Origin: Dromaius novaehollandiae
Taxonomy: Eukaryota > Chordata > Aves > Casuariiformes > Dromaiidae
DNA length: 64,000 nucleotides
Assembly: GCF_036370855.1 (NCBI RefSeq)
Contig: NC_088102.1
Span: 67,031,601-67,095,600, forward strand
Reading direction: 5' to 3'
Position 1 is the stretch's first letter. Every line of letters begins with the position of its first letter. Shown piece by piece: positions 12,191-24,500 of the stretch. Position numbers and translations under genes: made by a program. The notes under the pieces are model-generated. The model saw only the letters and a list, made by a program, of their open reading frames with translations, had not been told where the DNA came from and did no database searches.

Positions 12191-15100
12191 GCAGCTGCCA
12201 TCCAGCTTTCACGGACAGGGAGCTGAGGCAGCCTCACCCGAGCCCTAGAGGAGCGCTCGGAGCCGGCGCGGTCACCCTGATGTGTACCATATCTATATAT
12301 TAGGTTAAATCAACAGAGCTGTTGGGAAACGGGCAGGAAGACAAAACAATGACTGCAGATAAGACACTCTCGGCAAAGGCGGGAGGGTCACTACAGGACA
12401 ATAGGAGAACTATCGGCCCTGAGGAGACCGGCTCCTTCTCTCTGAGCTCCCCCTCAAAAGCAGGGCCAAGCACCAGGGATTTATCCAGCCCAGATAAATA
12501 GGTCATAGGCAACTGCTGCCAAGAGTCTGCTCCCACACAGGCCGACACTGCCTGGAGTTTAAAAAAAACCAAAAAGCACACACTTCTTACAGGACCGCAA
12601 GGCTCCAGGTAGCACTGAGGAACAGTTGACATACACGCCTGTTTAAAATCCTACATCTGAGTGTTTTCCTTTCACTGAGAGGGTTCGACAGTTCTGTAGT
12701 TGTAAGGGTGTTGGAGGGATACAACTTGTGCCAACGCTCCCACAACCCCCAAAGAGCTGCCAGAGTTGAACTGCAGTGAACGAGTGTAGTCCAGGGTCTA
12801 GTGGGGAACAGGAGGTTTACATCCTTCAGCCTCCTGGAAAGTACCATATATTGACCACAAGCAAATTTATCATCTCTAGTTTTAGGAGTGTTTCACATAT
12901 CCACAGAGCTATTGTAGAAACTTGACTACTTTTGATGTTGAGCCATCTGCAGAGCCAAGATCACAGATACTATAGAAAAGAAGGGGGCAAAAGGGTGGCT
13001 GTCCAGCCTGAGGACAAAGCATTGCCATGGCTAGCCTGTCTTCCCTGGGGTTTTCAAAGCTACTGAATGGATTTGAACTTCAAACCTGCATCAAAGTAAA
13101 CAGGACTGCCTTTGCTTTGGCTGGCTGGATTAGCTGGATACTGAGCAGTCCAAGACATCTTCAGGCTTCTCCAGTGATTGCAAGAAGGTGCAGCTCTAAT
13201 ACAGGCACTAGCTTGTTTCACCAAGTGGCATCTGTTTGATGTATTTAAGCATCACCCAAAGCCAAGCAACACATTTTGTCGCCAGATAAGCTTGTAATGG
13301 TTTGAACAAAGGCCTCCTGAGACATTCAGGGAACTGCCCAAGCTGCAGCTCAGATGAAAGGCTGCCAGTGAGAGCTCCCTGCCCACCTCCCATTTCTGCT
13401 CTTCCAGTGTGCTCAGGTCATGGCCACATCCCACAGCAGCGTGGAGAGTCCCTCCAGGCTAGGGCAGCCAAGGCAGCTGTAGAGTTGGAGGAGGCACCAC
13501 TGCGTGGCCCAGCACTCTGCCCAGGCTGCACAGTCCAGCTGATCAGCCCAGCGTAGCTTTCCAGGACTGAAGCACAACTTCTGCTCAGTATAGGCATATT
13601 AGCTCATCTGCAGCTGGCTTGGTAGCGCTGCATTGTGCAACACAGGCTTTCTGAGCAGTCACTAGTCCCTGCCTCACAGTGCAGTGCTGATTACTCCAGC
13701 TGGGGTCAGAGCTAAGGGGGAAGCAGGAATCCCCAAGCATCCTCTAACAACTCCCACTTCCAGGCTATATCCTCACTTCAAGCTTTGTCTTGTCACATGG
13801 AAAGCCATCTTAGAGCTTGCCAGTGTCCATCCATGCTTCCCTCACTGAGCCAGGGAAAAGATGGGAGTCATTATAAAAGGACAGGCAAAATTATTGTCAT
13901 GTATCCAAAAGCCCTGAAGATCACCACGTGCATCTGCCAAGAGGGAGAGCAGTGGGTTAATGCTCCAAAGCCAGGCATGATAAAAAGTTAAAGAGGAGTC
14001 TTTCTGCCATTGAGTCCAGAAAGCTGGATGGGGCCAAGCACCAGGAACAGCTAAGGCTGTACACAAAGATATCAGCTGGAGTGAAGAGAAACATGAGAGA
14101 CACGTACCAGCTCAAGGAGGGAGAGGACCTAGCCGAGCAAGGATGCACAGACTCAGCATCACATCTTATTCATTCCTTGGGGACATCTAAGCTCACACAT
14201 GCTGTTGTCAGCCCCTGTTACATGAAGCTAAGCGGCAACTGCATAGAGGCACTTATTTTAAGAGGAAATGATTATTGCTAGCAATTTTATTGAGGGAGCG
14301 CTCCCCCCTCCCAAATGGCTGGCAGTTGTAGTTGTTTGGGATCTGTCAATAGTTCAGTTTGTCTATGCTAACAGCTCTGGAACAACCTTTCTCTGGAAAG
14401 GAAATTACATTTGCAGCAAAGCACATGCATGTACATGCACAAAAGAAGAGATCATATTTTCCATACTGTCTGGCATGGGCTTGATAAAAGGAGTTGCACA
14501 TACTGTCCGTTTAACAGCAGAAAGCAGAAAATACTTAGAGCTGGGAAAGGGGCTTCTTCGTAATGCAAAAACAATCCCTAGCAAAGGACACATTTGTAAA
14601 ATGAGCATGTAAGCCAGAAAACCAAGAACCTCCAGCTGATGCAAACTAACAGCTTTACTAGAGCCAGTGGGATGGTGCCGATTTGCACCAGCTAAAGAAT
14701 TTGGCCCTGCACTTTGGTGCATAGCAGAACTCCAAGTAAACTGCCTTGCACATCTCAAAGCAAAAAGGTCCTCCCAGGTGGCTCTGAGTCTGCAGATCCT
14801 CTGGTGCAAGTGGGCCACCAATCAGGCCGATAACAGAAGTCCACTGACTTGAATTTCCATCAAGGGACTCCGGTGGGTCACATTTTTGCTCTTTACCTAT
14901 AGAGTTATCAGACATGCTGAGCTGGTATTTCAGCTGGCATGAATCAGAGCTGCCCCTCCAGAGGTGGAGCTACCTGGCTTTACCCCATCTCAGACAGAGC
15001 TGCTCACCCCATATGACTCAACACTGAGCACTTAACCCTGCTTCCAGTCCCAGCAACTCATCCCAGGAATGAATAACCTAAGGCAACAAATAACAGAAGA

Positions 15101-18100
15101 CACTTGGTCCTGGCTTGCTGCAGCTTTTCTTGCAGAGGATGGGACTGCCAATCACCCTGCCCGTGCATTGCATGAGCAACGGCGAAGCCCCCAGAAAGCC
15201 TGCTGCAGACCTGCCCGTGAGAGACAACCCAGCGTGCCGAAACCTGGGATTAAGACACTCCGATGGCTGCCTCACACATCTGGTGTGTGTTAGGAGGGAT
15301 ACTCTGGCAAGGAAAACACACCCGGATTCCAGCAGTGCTGGTTAACCCATTCGTGGCTGGGCCTCCACACAGCACCGGCACAGCAGAGAGGCTGAGACAC
15401 CCAGCCAAGCCCCAGGAGAGCCCGAGTCAAATCTCAGCAGTGCCCCATGCTTCCTGGGTGGCATTAGGAGCTCAGGGAGCAAGCCAGGTGCCTGAATATA
15501 GGTACCAAGTGCCATTTCAGATGCCTCGGGTTTTTCAAGACACCTGCATAGGCCTGGCAGATATCGCATGGGTCTGAGAAGAAATCCACACCCTTGAGCA
15601 TGCAGCGACCAGCGGTTGCCTTCGGCAGATGCCGTCATTCCCCGACAAGGCTGCAGCATCCCAGCAGGCTCAGGTAGCCGGGATGGTGCCAGGAGGGCTG
15701 GCACTTCCACGACAAAGGAGGGCTGTGCTGAAAGAGTGCAGTGAAAGCCACAGCTCTTTGCGGTGTTACCTGAGAGCTCCTGATGACTGCAGCAGATTGG
15801 TACTCTCAGCGGAGGAGTCAGACTGCAGGCACAGGAGCCTGGGAGAGCCCAGATCAAACTGCGGGGGACTCTGGGTATCTCCTTCCTTGGGCCCAGGCTC
15901 CCACCCCAAAAAAGCAGAGTAGGACCCACCCTTTCCCATGTGCCCAGAAGCAGAGATCAGCTCAGTGACCTTCAGAGCAAAACGTACTCTCTTCCAGAGG
16001 AAAACACGGTGCTGAGACCTCGGAGCACCTCCTTCGGGAGGCTGTTTGCCCAGCAACGCGCTCCAGATGCGAGTCAGCGAGGAGAAGGGGCAGGGTCCCA
16101 GCAGAGGCAGCAGCCAGCCTGGATGACGGCTTTGCTGGGAAGTGGCCCAACTCGTGGGAGAGCAGGGAGGGAGAAAGCGAGCGGAGCCAGCCACGCTGGG
16201 GAGGGAGCAGGAAGGAGCCAGCTCTGCCGACCTTGTAACCGGGCGTGCGAGTCGGGAGGGCAGAGAGGGTAACGGGGTGGCGGGCGCGAGTGGGGACGCA
16301 GGCAGCACCGATCCCGTTTCAGCCACAGCGAATGCAGAGACATTCACTCAGCTAACCCCAGTGGCACGGCTGGGAACAGCCCCAAATTGCCCCCCATCTA
16401 TCCCGAGGCCAGGAGACCGCCCTGTACCAGAGAGGGCTGCTGCTCCCCCAGGCAGCAGCTCTCCCCACCGCGGGGGATGCCCACCTGCTCCACGCAAGCA
16501 ATAAGCCCTGCCTTCCCCAGAACCGCCTGGACATCCCCGCTTTCCTCCCTGCTGCGGGTTTATCAGCGCTGTCCTGCGACTAAGGCCGAGCGGAGCTCGC
16601 CCTCTCGTGGGACACGGAGCCCGTGGCTCCACGGCCCCCGGGGGTTTCATTCCCCGGGTTTGCAGGCCAGGCTCTGCCTGCACCCCCGCTGGGTTTGGCC
16701 CTTCTCCAGAAGCACGGGCTCTCCAGCACAGCCCCAGCCAGAGCACTTCCTCACCTCACCCCGACAGCACCAGGCTGGCAAAAGCCTCCTCAACACCCAG
16801 CCCAGCCATCACACACAGCCCCACAGCCAGGTCTCCCCCAAAATCCAAGGGCAAAGGATGCCGCAGTGCAGCCAGGCTTCACCCCAGGAGTCTTAACGCA
16901 GCTCGTCAAGAGCACATCCTCTTTTTGCATCTCCACTCAGCTAGTCCTCCAGCCCCCACAGATTCTTCTGTGGTTAAAGAGAAAAGTAGAATTCAAAGAA
17001 CTGGGCAATCCCCCACTTCCTCTAACATGCACCCCCTGCAAACCTGCAGCTTTACATTGCAAAATAAGCTCAGAGGCAAGACAAGCTAGGCTTTTCTTTT
17101 TGCAAGGGAAAAGGGACAGTGAAGGCACCCGCCATGTCCCTGTAATTAGAGGAAGTTCTTTATCCCCAAGGGCCACTCCCAAAGCACCTATTTTCAATTT
17201 GAGCATGCTGAAGTGTTGCTGAGCTTCATTAAATTATCCAAGTGAAACCTGCTGACCCTCCCCTGCTCACTTCCCCAGTTTTCCACTTTGATGCACCCAG
17301 CTGGGTCAGACTCTGACCAGTCCCTCTGAGCAGGGATCAGCCGTCCCCCCATCCCTCCCCTAAGGAATCCCACGCCCCGAGGAGTCCAAAGACTCTCTAC
17401 ATATCACTTTTCCCCAGACAACCTCCTTCCAGCCACGGGTATACTTAGCAACAACAGTCATCTTAGCAAGCACCCTCCAAGTCTCCTCGAAGGATCTGGA
17501 GAATTCAAGACAGCTGGGGATAGATACGGCAAAGACAAGACCGGGGCTTGCTAGCGCAGCAAAGCCTTTCCCCAGGCAGTGACCATACATGGGCTGCCAA
17601 GGGCTCCCCGCAGCTCTCGGCATGGGAAGCCCCAGCAGGAAGGAGCCGCGGGAAGCTGACTGTGTTTGCAAAAAGCCGTTCTCATCTCAGACCCCCGCAG
17701 CGGCAGAGAAACCTGTCCCGCTCAGCTGGGAAAATCCTGCAGAGCACGGCACAGATAGACCCTGACACAGGCACATCCACACACGCAGTAACCGAGGTCA
17801 GGGGCTACCTGAAGCCCCTGCTGCTTCACAGACGGTGTGCTGTATAACAGGGGTACCGTAGGTTGTCTATCCCCAGTGTAAAGCAGGCCTCCCCTGCACC
17901 TCCAGCCCCTCCACATCACCGTGGGAGGCCTGGTTTCCCCACTCCAGCCCAAGTTCTGCTCCAGGTGTTGTTACACCAGCATGAGTTTTTACCAGAAGGT
18001 CCCAATTTGCATGGGGAAACAGAGCAAGCTACAGCCAAATTCACTAGGATTTCATTGGTATAGTTATACAAGTATAAGCTCTTTCTAGTATAAGCTAATC

Positions 18101-20385
18101 TTCACATACACTGGGCAGCATTAAATAGATATGGTTCATTGCTTAAGCCAGCCCAACTCCTTTTCTCTCCCCCACCATACCTCCTCAGGGCACAACTACA
18201 TTGCCACCAGAGATCCTCAGGATTTGCTTCCCAGGGAGCTCCTTCGTAGACCTCACTGCTTACACCCCCGGCAGCCCTTCAGCTGTGTGGGGACCACTGC
18301 CTTGACTCCATCTGTACACAGAGCACCTTGAAAGCAGCCTTCTCTTCAAGGAGAGGGAAGATCAAAGAGTTGAGCTCATCACCCTGGCCACTTGGTGAGA
18401 TGAGGTAGTCCTAAACAGCAAGCAAATACTTGCTTCCTCCATTTTGGGAGTGGAAGTCGCAAGAGCCTGGCAGATGCTTAAACAACGCAAGCAAAAGCAG
18501 GAGATGTTTAGAAGTTGTTACACAGGTTGGGAGAGAAAGCAGTTGTCCATATTTAAAAAACAAAAGAGAAAGTACTTTTTTTTCTTATTTTTTCTGTTAA
18601 GTTTTGGATTTCATTAAAATTTTAAGATTCAGCTAGGGAGAAAGGGATGTACAACCCTTCCATTGATATTCATACACACACACTTTTTAAACCAGCTTCA
18701 AGAGGCTGTAAGAGTTAGACTGCTATAGATCTCTCCAGACACCCTCCTCTGCTTGCCAGAAACAAAAAAGGAGAAGCCTGACCCTGCCTCACCAGCAACC
18801 GCTGCCCAATGAAGCTGACATACCTGCACACACTACAAGAGGGGAATGGGAAAGCTCCAACACCCTGAGCCACCCCCAGCATCAGCTTCCAGAGAGGAGG
18901 CCAACTTGAGGTTGGTCTTACACCCCAGGGCAAACCCAGCCCTACCAGACCTTGCTCAGGCTGCAGCAATGCCTGGAAACCCCATGCATCACACTGAGAA
19001 ATCAGTGCACTCCCCAAGCAGCAAAGCCTTCCCCTCCAAGCAGAGACATTCACACACTGAGCCTCCACCACCTTTTGAAGCCTCCAGTCGAGTCCTCAGC
19101 CCAGGCTAATTGCTGTCAGGTGTCAGCCAAAACACTTGCTGCAACCCTTAGTGATAGGAGATGACACACCTTTCTCCTCTCCTTGTCACTCAGGATTTTT
19201 TTTCTGTAAACATGAACTGCAGCAGCTTTCAGCAGCCTTGGGGAGAAATGCTAATGCAAGCTTTGAAGCTAGAGGCAAAAGTCAGGCAAACCCCCAAGCT
19301 CCCCAATGCTCAGTCTGAATCCAGCTGAATCCAAATCTAAATACGTCAGCGCGATACCTCAGCCGAGCTTATCTCTGTCTTCCTCCACCAGCTGGCACAC
19401 AGACAACTGCAATTTGGTCTCTGCTACTGGTCTTTTTTCTTTTAACACCCATGGAAAGCTGTTTGCTTTGGAGCTGAGAGACCAAGGTTTACAGGCTCTG
19501 TGGATACAGCAACAAAGCAGATCAGGCAAAGAGATGCATAAACCTATAAAAGGCAGCAAGTAGTCTGAAAAATTTCTGGTTTAATCCGGTTAGAGGCAGA
19601 GTAGACGCAGGAAGAGTTCAGACCCCCGAAAGAGCATCACCTCCCCGTCACACCCCGCCACCGCATCGGCGAGGCGTTGGCCTCCAGTTTCGCGAACGCC
19701 CAAGAGAGTGGCAAAAATGGCAGATTTGCTCGCTTCGCCTGGAAGCCAAGGGGCTTTGGGCATCTCCAACACCCTTTCCGCCAAAGTCACCCACCGCAGA
19801 AAGGACACCCATTTCCTGAGGGCCTGCCGACACTCGCTCTTCCAAACCCCCTTCCCGGCCCTGCGTGGCGGCTGCTCCGTCGGTCCTGCCCAGCCCAGAG
19901 CTACCAGCGGGAGGAAGGTGCAATCACGTTTTGGGGGCCGGAGCGCTCTGGAAAGCCCACGTCCCCCAAAGGCTCAGGTGGGATATCCCCAGGATTGCTT
20001 CAAGGAGAGGCAGCTGATCTCCACCCACTCGTCTTAAAGACGGGGCTGATTTCCACTGCGGCGCATGACAGCGGGTCCGGACCTCGGAGCTGGACCCCTT
20101 GCTGACCTTGGCTTGTGCTAGAGCCAAGGTCTTCCTCCCAGTCTCACCCCAAGGGCTTTAGAGGCTGGTGGGTCAGAGGAGATAAGAAATTCAGCAAGTC
20201 CAAGTCTCTCCTGGCCTAGGGAGGCCTGTCAAAAGCACCCAATGGCTTTCTGCATTTCCGTCTCATGGATCAACCTGGTTTTGGCCTTGCATCTTCCTCC
20301 TCCCCGCCATCCCCAATCTCCCAGCCTCCTGGTTTCCCCAGGGAAGGCAGCCGTGGCGGTGGGCTCCCCTGCGCCCAGCTCTCAC

Positions 20386-20465
20386 CTCTCGCCCTCCGCG
20401 GGGGACTCGTCCCCTGCCCGATCCACGCCTTCCGCGCCCCCTTGGCACCCCTCCGAGTCCGACAT
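20386..20465 (-). CDS. LSP1: First coding exon, probable LSP1 (outer promoter)
   Basis: ATG at 20,465-20,463 opens 26 codons starting MSDSEGCQGG and ending SPAEGE, plus AG of a split codon. The donor GTGAGAGC follows at 20,385-20,378. The peptide is acidic and low in complexity, as is usual for the N-terminal half of LSP1, but I do not recognise the exact sequence. Placement is the main argument: it lies about 1 kb beyond the 3' end of TNNI2 on the same strand, where LSP1 begins in other vertebrates. The phase (2) equals that of the exon at 7,235-7,293. A (CGGGGA)4 tract sits just upstream of the ATG in a CpG-rich block. It could instead belong to an unrelated gene that splices leftwards. Confidence 0.55.
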
Positions 20466-20600
20466 GTTCCCTCCTTGCCGGCAGCCCTGGCAGGCAGCTC
20501 TGCGGGGACGGGGACGGGGACGGGGATGGGGCGCGCGTGCTGCCGCCTCGCTCTTCCTGTGCTCAGCAGAAGTGAGCTGCGCCGGAAACCTCATGGGCTG
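20466..20600 (-). promoter_or_regulatory. GC-rich promoter of the outer LSP1-like first exon
   Basis: The sequence is GC-rich and CpG-rich with four copies of CGGGGA at 20,503-20,526, which may bind Sp1-type factors when read on either strand. There is no TATA box. A promoter role is inferred from the first-exon structure next to it. Confidence 0.4.
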
Positions 20601-21460
20601 AGCGCTCTGGGGGGATGGGAAGGCCAATTGCTTTTTTGGATTATTTTGAGGTTTTGCCTCTGTCGGCAGCCTCGAAATCAGGAAGCATCGTCCCGGGGCG
20701 ATGAGCACGGCAACCTGCCCTTCCCTGCCGGCGCCCAGGGCACAGGCAGCTGCAAACCGCGGGTGACAAGGCCTGCAGGTTGTCCTGGTTTCACGCCTTG
20801 CCTGTGAACACCATGGTTGGTCCAGCCCGTTCCTCTTCAGATACTTGGCATGCGCTGCCCCTTTCTGGTCCCGCAGGCCCAGGGTGGGGTCTGCCCCGCG
20901 GTCTCCCGCCCCGGTTTCCTGGCACCCCCAGCACGAGCTGCTTAAAGGTGGCGCGGGCAGGGGCAGCTGCCTGCGCCGAGGCTCGCAGGGGACAGGGAGA
21001 GCGGTTCGGGTCCCAGCCTGAAGACGGTGGGGGCGAAGGAGCCGCCGGCGCTTTGCCACAGCGAGTGGCAAGGACCAGGGCCAGCCGCACAGCGTGGCTG
21101 GCCTGAGAGCTGGTGTGAGGACTGCGACGGTGGCCTTCAGCCACCGCGGGGTCACCAAGCTGGTGCCTGCCCCTCTGCCTGTGCACGCAGGCCTGGAAGG
21201 GGGCGGATGGAGCAGCCATGGTCAGCCCTGCCGAGGCAGAAGAGGAAGCAGAAGGAGCTATGGCCGCCGATGCCGTGAGCGCACGGCCTCACCCGTTTCC
21301 TTCCTGTGGCAAATGGTTCCTCCATATCCCCCGTCTTCGTCCGTCCCCGGGGAGCGCCCTGTGGGATGGATGAGACCCCAGCGTTGGGGTCCGGCGGCTC
21401 GGAGACCCTCGCAGGGTGCCAGACAGACACGGCCGGACCGACCCCGGCCCTACTCCACCA
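20600..21460. other. Spacer between TNNI2 3' end and the LSP1-like promoter
   Basis: About 0.9 kb of GC-rich DNA. The long minus frame at 20,382-21,158 runs through it into the first exon but shows no family motif, so I treat it as chance. I see nothing else here. Confidence 0.4.
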
Positions 21461-21467
21461 CCAAAGC

Positions 21468-21473
21468 TTTATT
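21468..21473 (-). terminator. TNNI2 polyadenylation signal
   Basis: AATAAA on the minus strand lies 88 bases after the TNNI2 stop codon. This is the expected place for cleavage of a short 3' UTR ending near 21,450. Confidence 0.8.
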
Positions 21474-21560
21474 TACACCATCGCTTTCCCACCGCGGCTT
21501 TTACAAAACAGGAGAGAAACGGGAAAGCGGGAGCCGCGGGTGCCGAGCGACCGCCTTCGC

Positions 21561-24500
21561 TTAGGACTCGCCAGCCTCGAACATCTTCTTCCTGCCCTCC
21601 ATGCCGGACTTCTCCTCAATGTTCTTCCTCCAGTCACCCACGTCACGAAGGTCCTTCTCCTGCGGGCCGGAGGTGCACGTGGCAGGGCGGCCGGCGGTGC
21701 CGCACGGCCCCGCTCCCCGCTGCCCCCCAGCCCACCGCCCCACCGTCCCAGCAGCTAGCGGATCCCATGGATCTGGGGACCTCTGGGTACTTTTCGGACC
21801 GTTTGTAGAGTTTCCCTCCCCCCCGAAGCGCATTTGGAGAGACATCTCCAAATCCCGGGGGAGCAGAGCCCCGGCTCAGGGCCTCCAGTGCTCCCAGCGT
21901 GAGCTTTCCAGCTCTGCTCACCCCGATGCTCGTGACCCGCAGCGGGAATGGGTATCGCTCAGCCCGCAGCGTTAGGCTGCTGCTGGCAGCAGGGCAATGC
22001 CCTCTGCGCATCCAGCCGTGGAAACCTCGCAGCACGTGCCGGGAAAGTTTTCCCTTGGAAAACACTGCGCCAGCTCAAGGAGCACCGTTCCACCCCTGCT
22101 GTGTGTCTTTGGGGGCTACACCCTACTTTTTCAACACTGTGGGAGCTGGAGGAGAAAATATGGGGGAGGAATAGTAACTGCAGAGGTGGGGTCACCCTCA
22201 GGCCTGGCTACCACCCAGGGTCCCCAACAGCAGGGCCAGTCGCCGTCCTGGTGCGTGGGAGAGGGAAGGGGTACCTTCTCCGTGTCCTCCTTCTTGACTT
22301 GCTTCAGGTTGGCGCGGAGGTCCATGCAGACCTTGTGCTTGGAGCCCAGCAGGGCACGCAGCATGGCGTCAGCCGACATGCGCACCCGACGCAGGGGCGG
22401 CCGCTTGAACTTGCCCCGCAGGTCGAACAGCTTCTGGTTCAAGTCTTCCAGCTGCAGGGAGGAAGTGAGGGGAGAGAGAGAGGGAGGGGGGCATCAGCTT
22501 CGGGAGGTGGACTAGGTGCCAACAAGTGCTGTGAGGAGAAACTAAGCACGAGCTGGAGACTCCTCTGAGGCAGCGGAGAGATCGCTCCACAGGAAACCCA
22601 CCTCCTTGGTAGTCTTCTGTAGCTTCACCTCTGTGTCATACCTTTCCTCATCCACTGAATCTATCTTGGCATGAAGCTTTTTGCACAGATCCTGGGAGGA
22701 AGAGCAGAGAGGAAAGTCAAGAGCGAGGACCAACACACGTGATTCCTCTCCCCTGACCGCTTCCTTCTTCTCTGCTCTGAAAGACTCCCACCCAGAAGAC
22801 TGCTGAAGGATCAGTCCATCAGTCAAGACCGACTGGTCGCAGACGGGGAAGGGTGGCGTGCAGGCCAGTTCCTGCTCACTGTTCCACCAGCTCCATGGGG
22901 CTTCTGCCTCAGCACGCCACCAGAAATGTGGCTTTCCTGACAGCTAGCTCCCTCTCCCGCAGGAAGACCCCAGCCGGACACTCAAGGCAGCTACGTGGTA
23001 TCCATCCAGGCAGGGGACGTGTCATTGGGCAGCCAAGGAAGGAGGCCGTGGCCTTGGCGCTGCAGATGAAACGCCCCACAAAAGGTGTAAGTTGCCTTTC
23101 TGGCCCTGCACTGCCAGCTGCCCCCCAAAAGGTCTTGGGGGTGCTAGTGCCCCTGCCTCTCCCTTGTCTCTGCCTCCACGGTGGAGAGGGGCACCCAGAG
23201 ATGGGCCAAGATGGGAAGGGAGATGTAGACCCACTGGGCTGACCGGTGGAGCCAAATCCTTTCTGCTCCAGCCCAGCGAGAGGGTTGGATAGATCATTAC
23301 CTGGAGCTCCTGCATGGATCCGGGCAGCGACAGAGGAGGACAGTGCTCTGACAGGTAGTTCTGCTTTTCCGCCTCTTTAGCAGCTGCTTCCCTTTCTATT
23401 TCAGTGGCAGCCAGCTGGAGCATAGCACTCTGGAAGGCAGCGGGAGGAGGTCAGCCAGGGGTGGAGGCAGGGGCAGGGGGAGGGAGCTGTGACGGGCCCT
23501 GGACGGCGAGGAGCTCCCTGCCTCCGCAATACCGACACCTCCAAGCAAGGGGGACCCGAGGGGACGCAAGCCCAGCACACCTCAGCCTGTCCCAGCAATG
23601 CCACCTACCTTCAGGTGCTGCCGACGGGCAGTGGCTGCCCTCCTCTTTTTCTGCAAGAGGGAGGAAAGAGAGAAAAGCAGGTTATCATGTGCCCATTCCC
23701 CCCTCATTTCCCCTTTCCGTATAACCCCACTGTCCATTTAGCACCTATATTCCTGCCAAGGAGCTGGCTCCAACTGGGAAGCACACTTGGACACACGGTT
23801 GGTCCCCAAACCAGCTGCACTCCAAAAAGGGTCTCCCCACTGAACCCAGCTTTGCCAGTCTCGGGCATCTAAACCCCACAAACTAGGCCTGAGGTGAAAT
23901 AACGAAATTAAGGTTGCATATAAAAGAGAGCTCTAAACCTGGCTTCTTGGGATTTTTTAAACTTTTTAGCCCTTTCTCGAATTTCCTCTTCACTCAGAAG
24001 TGTGTTTTGCTCTCCATTCAAGCTAATGGGCCCCAACGCTCCTGGGCACTAGGGAGCTTTGGAATTTCTTTCCGAGAGATCGATGGCACATCCAGGTGGG
24101 AACAGCCAAACAGATGAGTACATGAAGGCTGTGTAATTTGTGGGGCTGAGAAGACCTAGCGCAGGGCCTGTTCTGGCCGGTCAGCCTGGGAGAGACGGAG
24201 GGCAGCAAGGCTGCGGCTGCAGGACAAAAGCCAGCTCCGTCTTCCCTGAGATGCCAGCTGAGAAGTATGCTGCACTCTCCAGCTCTGTAAACCATCGCGT
24301 TTTGGGGAGCGTGGCAGACCGAGCCTGCCTTTTTGTGCCCATGGTGTGTTGGAACAGCAGCAACAGGTCTCCTGGTTACAAAAGAAGCCGCAGCCTTGAC
24401 CTGTCACTGCATTGCAGCTGTTTCCTCAGCATTTCGCCCAGAAGACAGAGCAAGCCTGAGTGTGGCTGGGGCAGGGGAAGTGCACTCTGACATCTGACTC

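Larger units (their letters stand above)
7294..20385. other. Intron or inter-promoter DNA between the two LSP1-like first exons
   Basis: About 13 kb in which I find no exon I can support. Several long open frames (for example 9,616-10,179 plus and 15,342-15,929 minus) have no family motifs and no convincing splice context. Separate entries give a MIR-like fragment (7,760-7,810) and a second copy of the ancient repeat (about 12,114-12,190). A pyrimidine-rich stretch lies at 8,405-8,440 and an A/T-run patch at 18,555-18,625. If the outer promoter is used, all of this is first intron on the minus strand. Confidence 0.45.

Noticed and set aside
15342-16347. Two overlapping minus frames of 195 and 193 residues
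   Set aside because: Low-complexity Ser/Pro/Leu-rich sequence without recognisable domains or exon junctions matching LSP1.
20382-21158. 258-residue minus frame reaching the LSP1-like first exon
   Set aside because: Only its last 26 codons have exon features (ATG in a CpG block, strong donor). The upstream part reads through promoter and spacer DNA.
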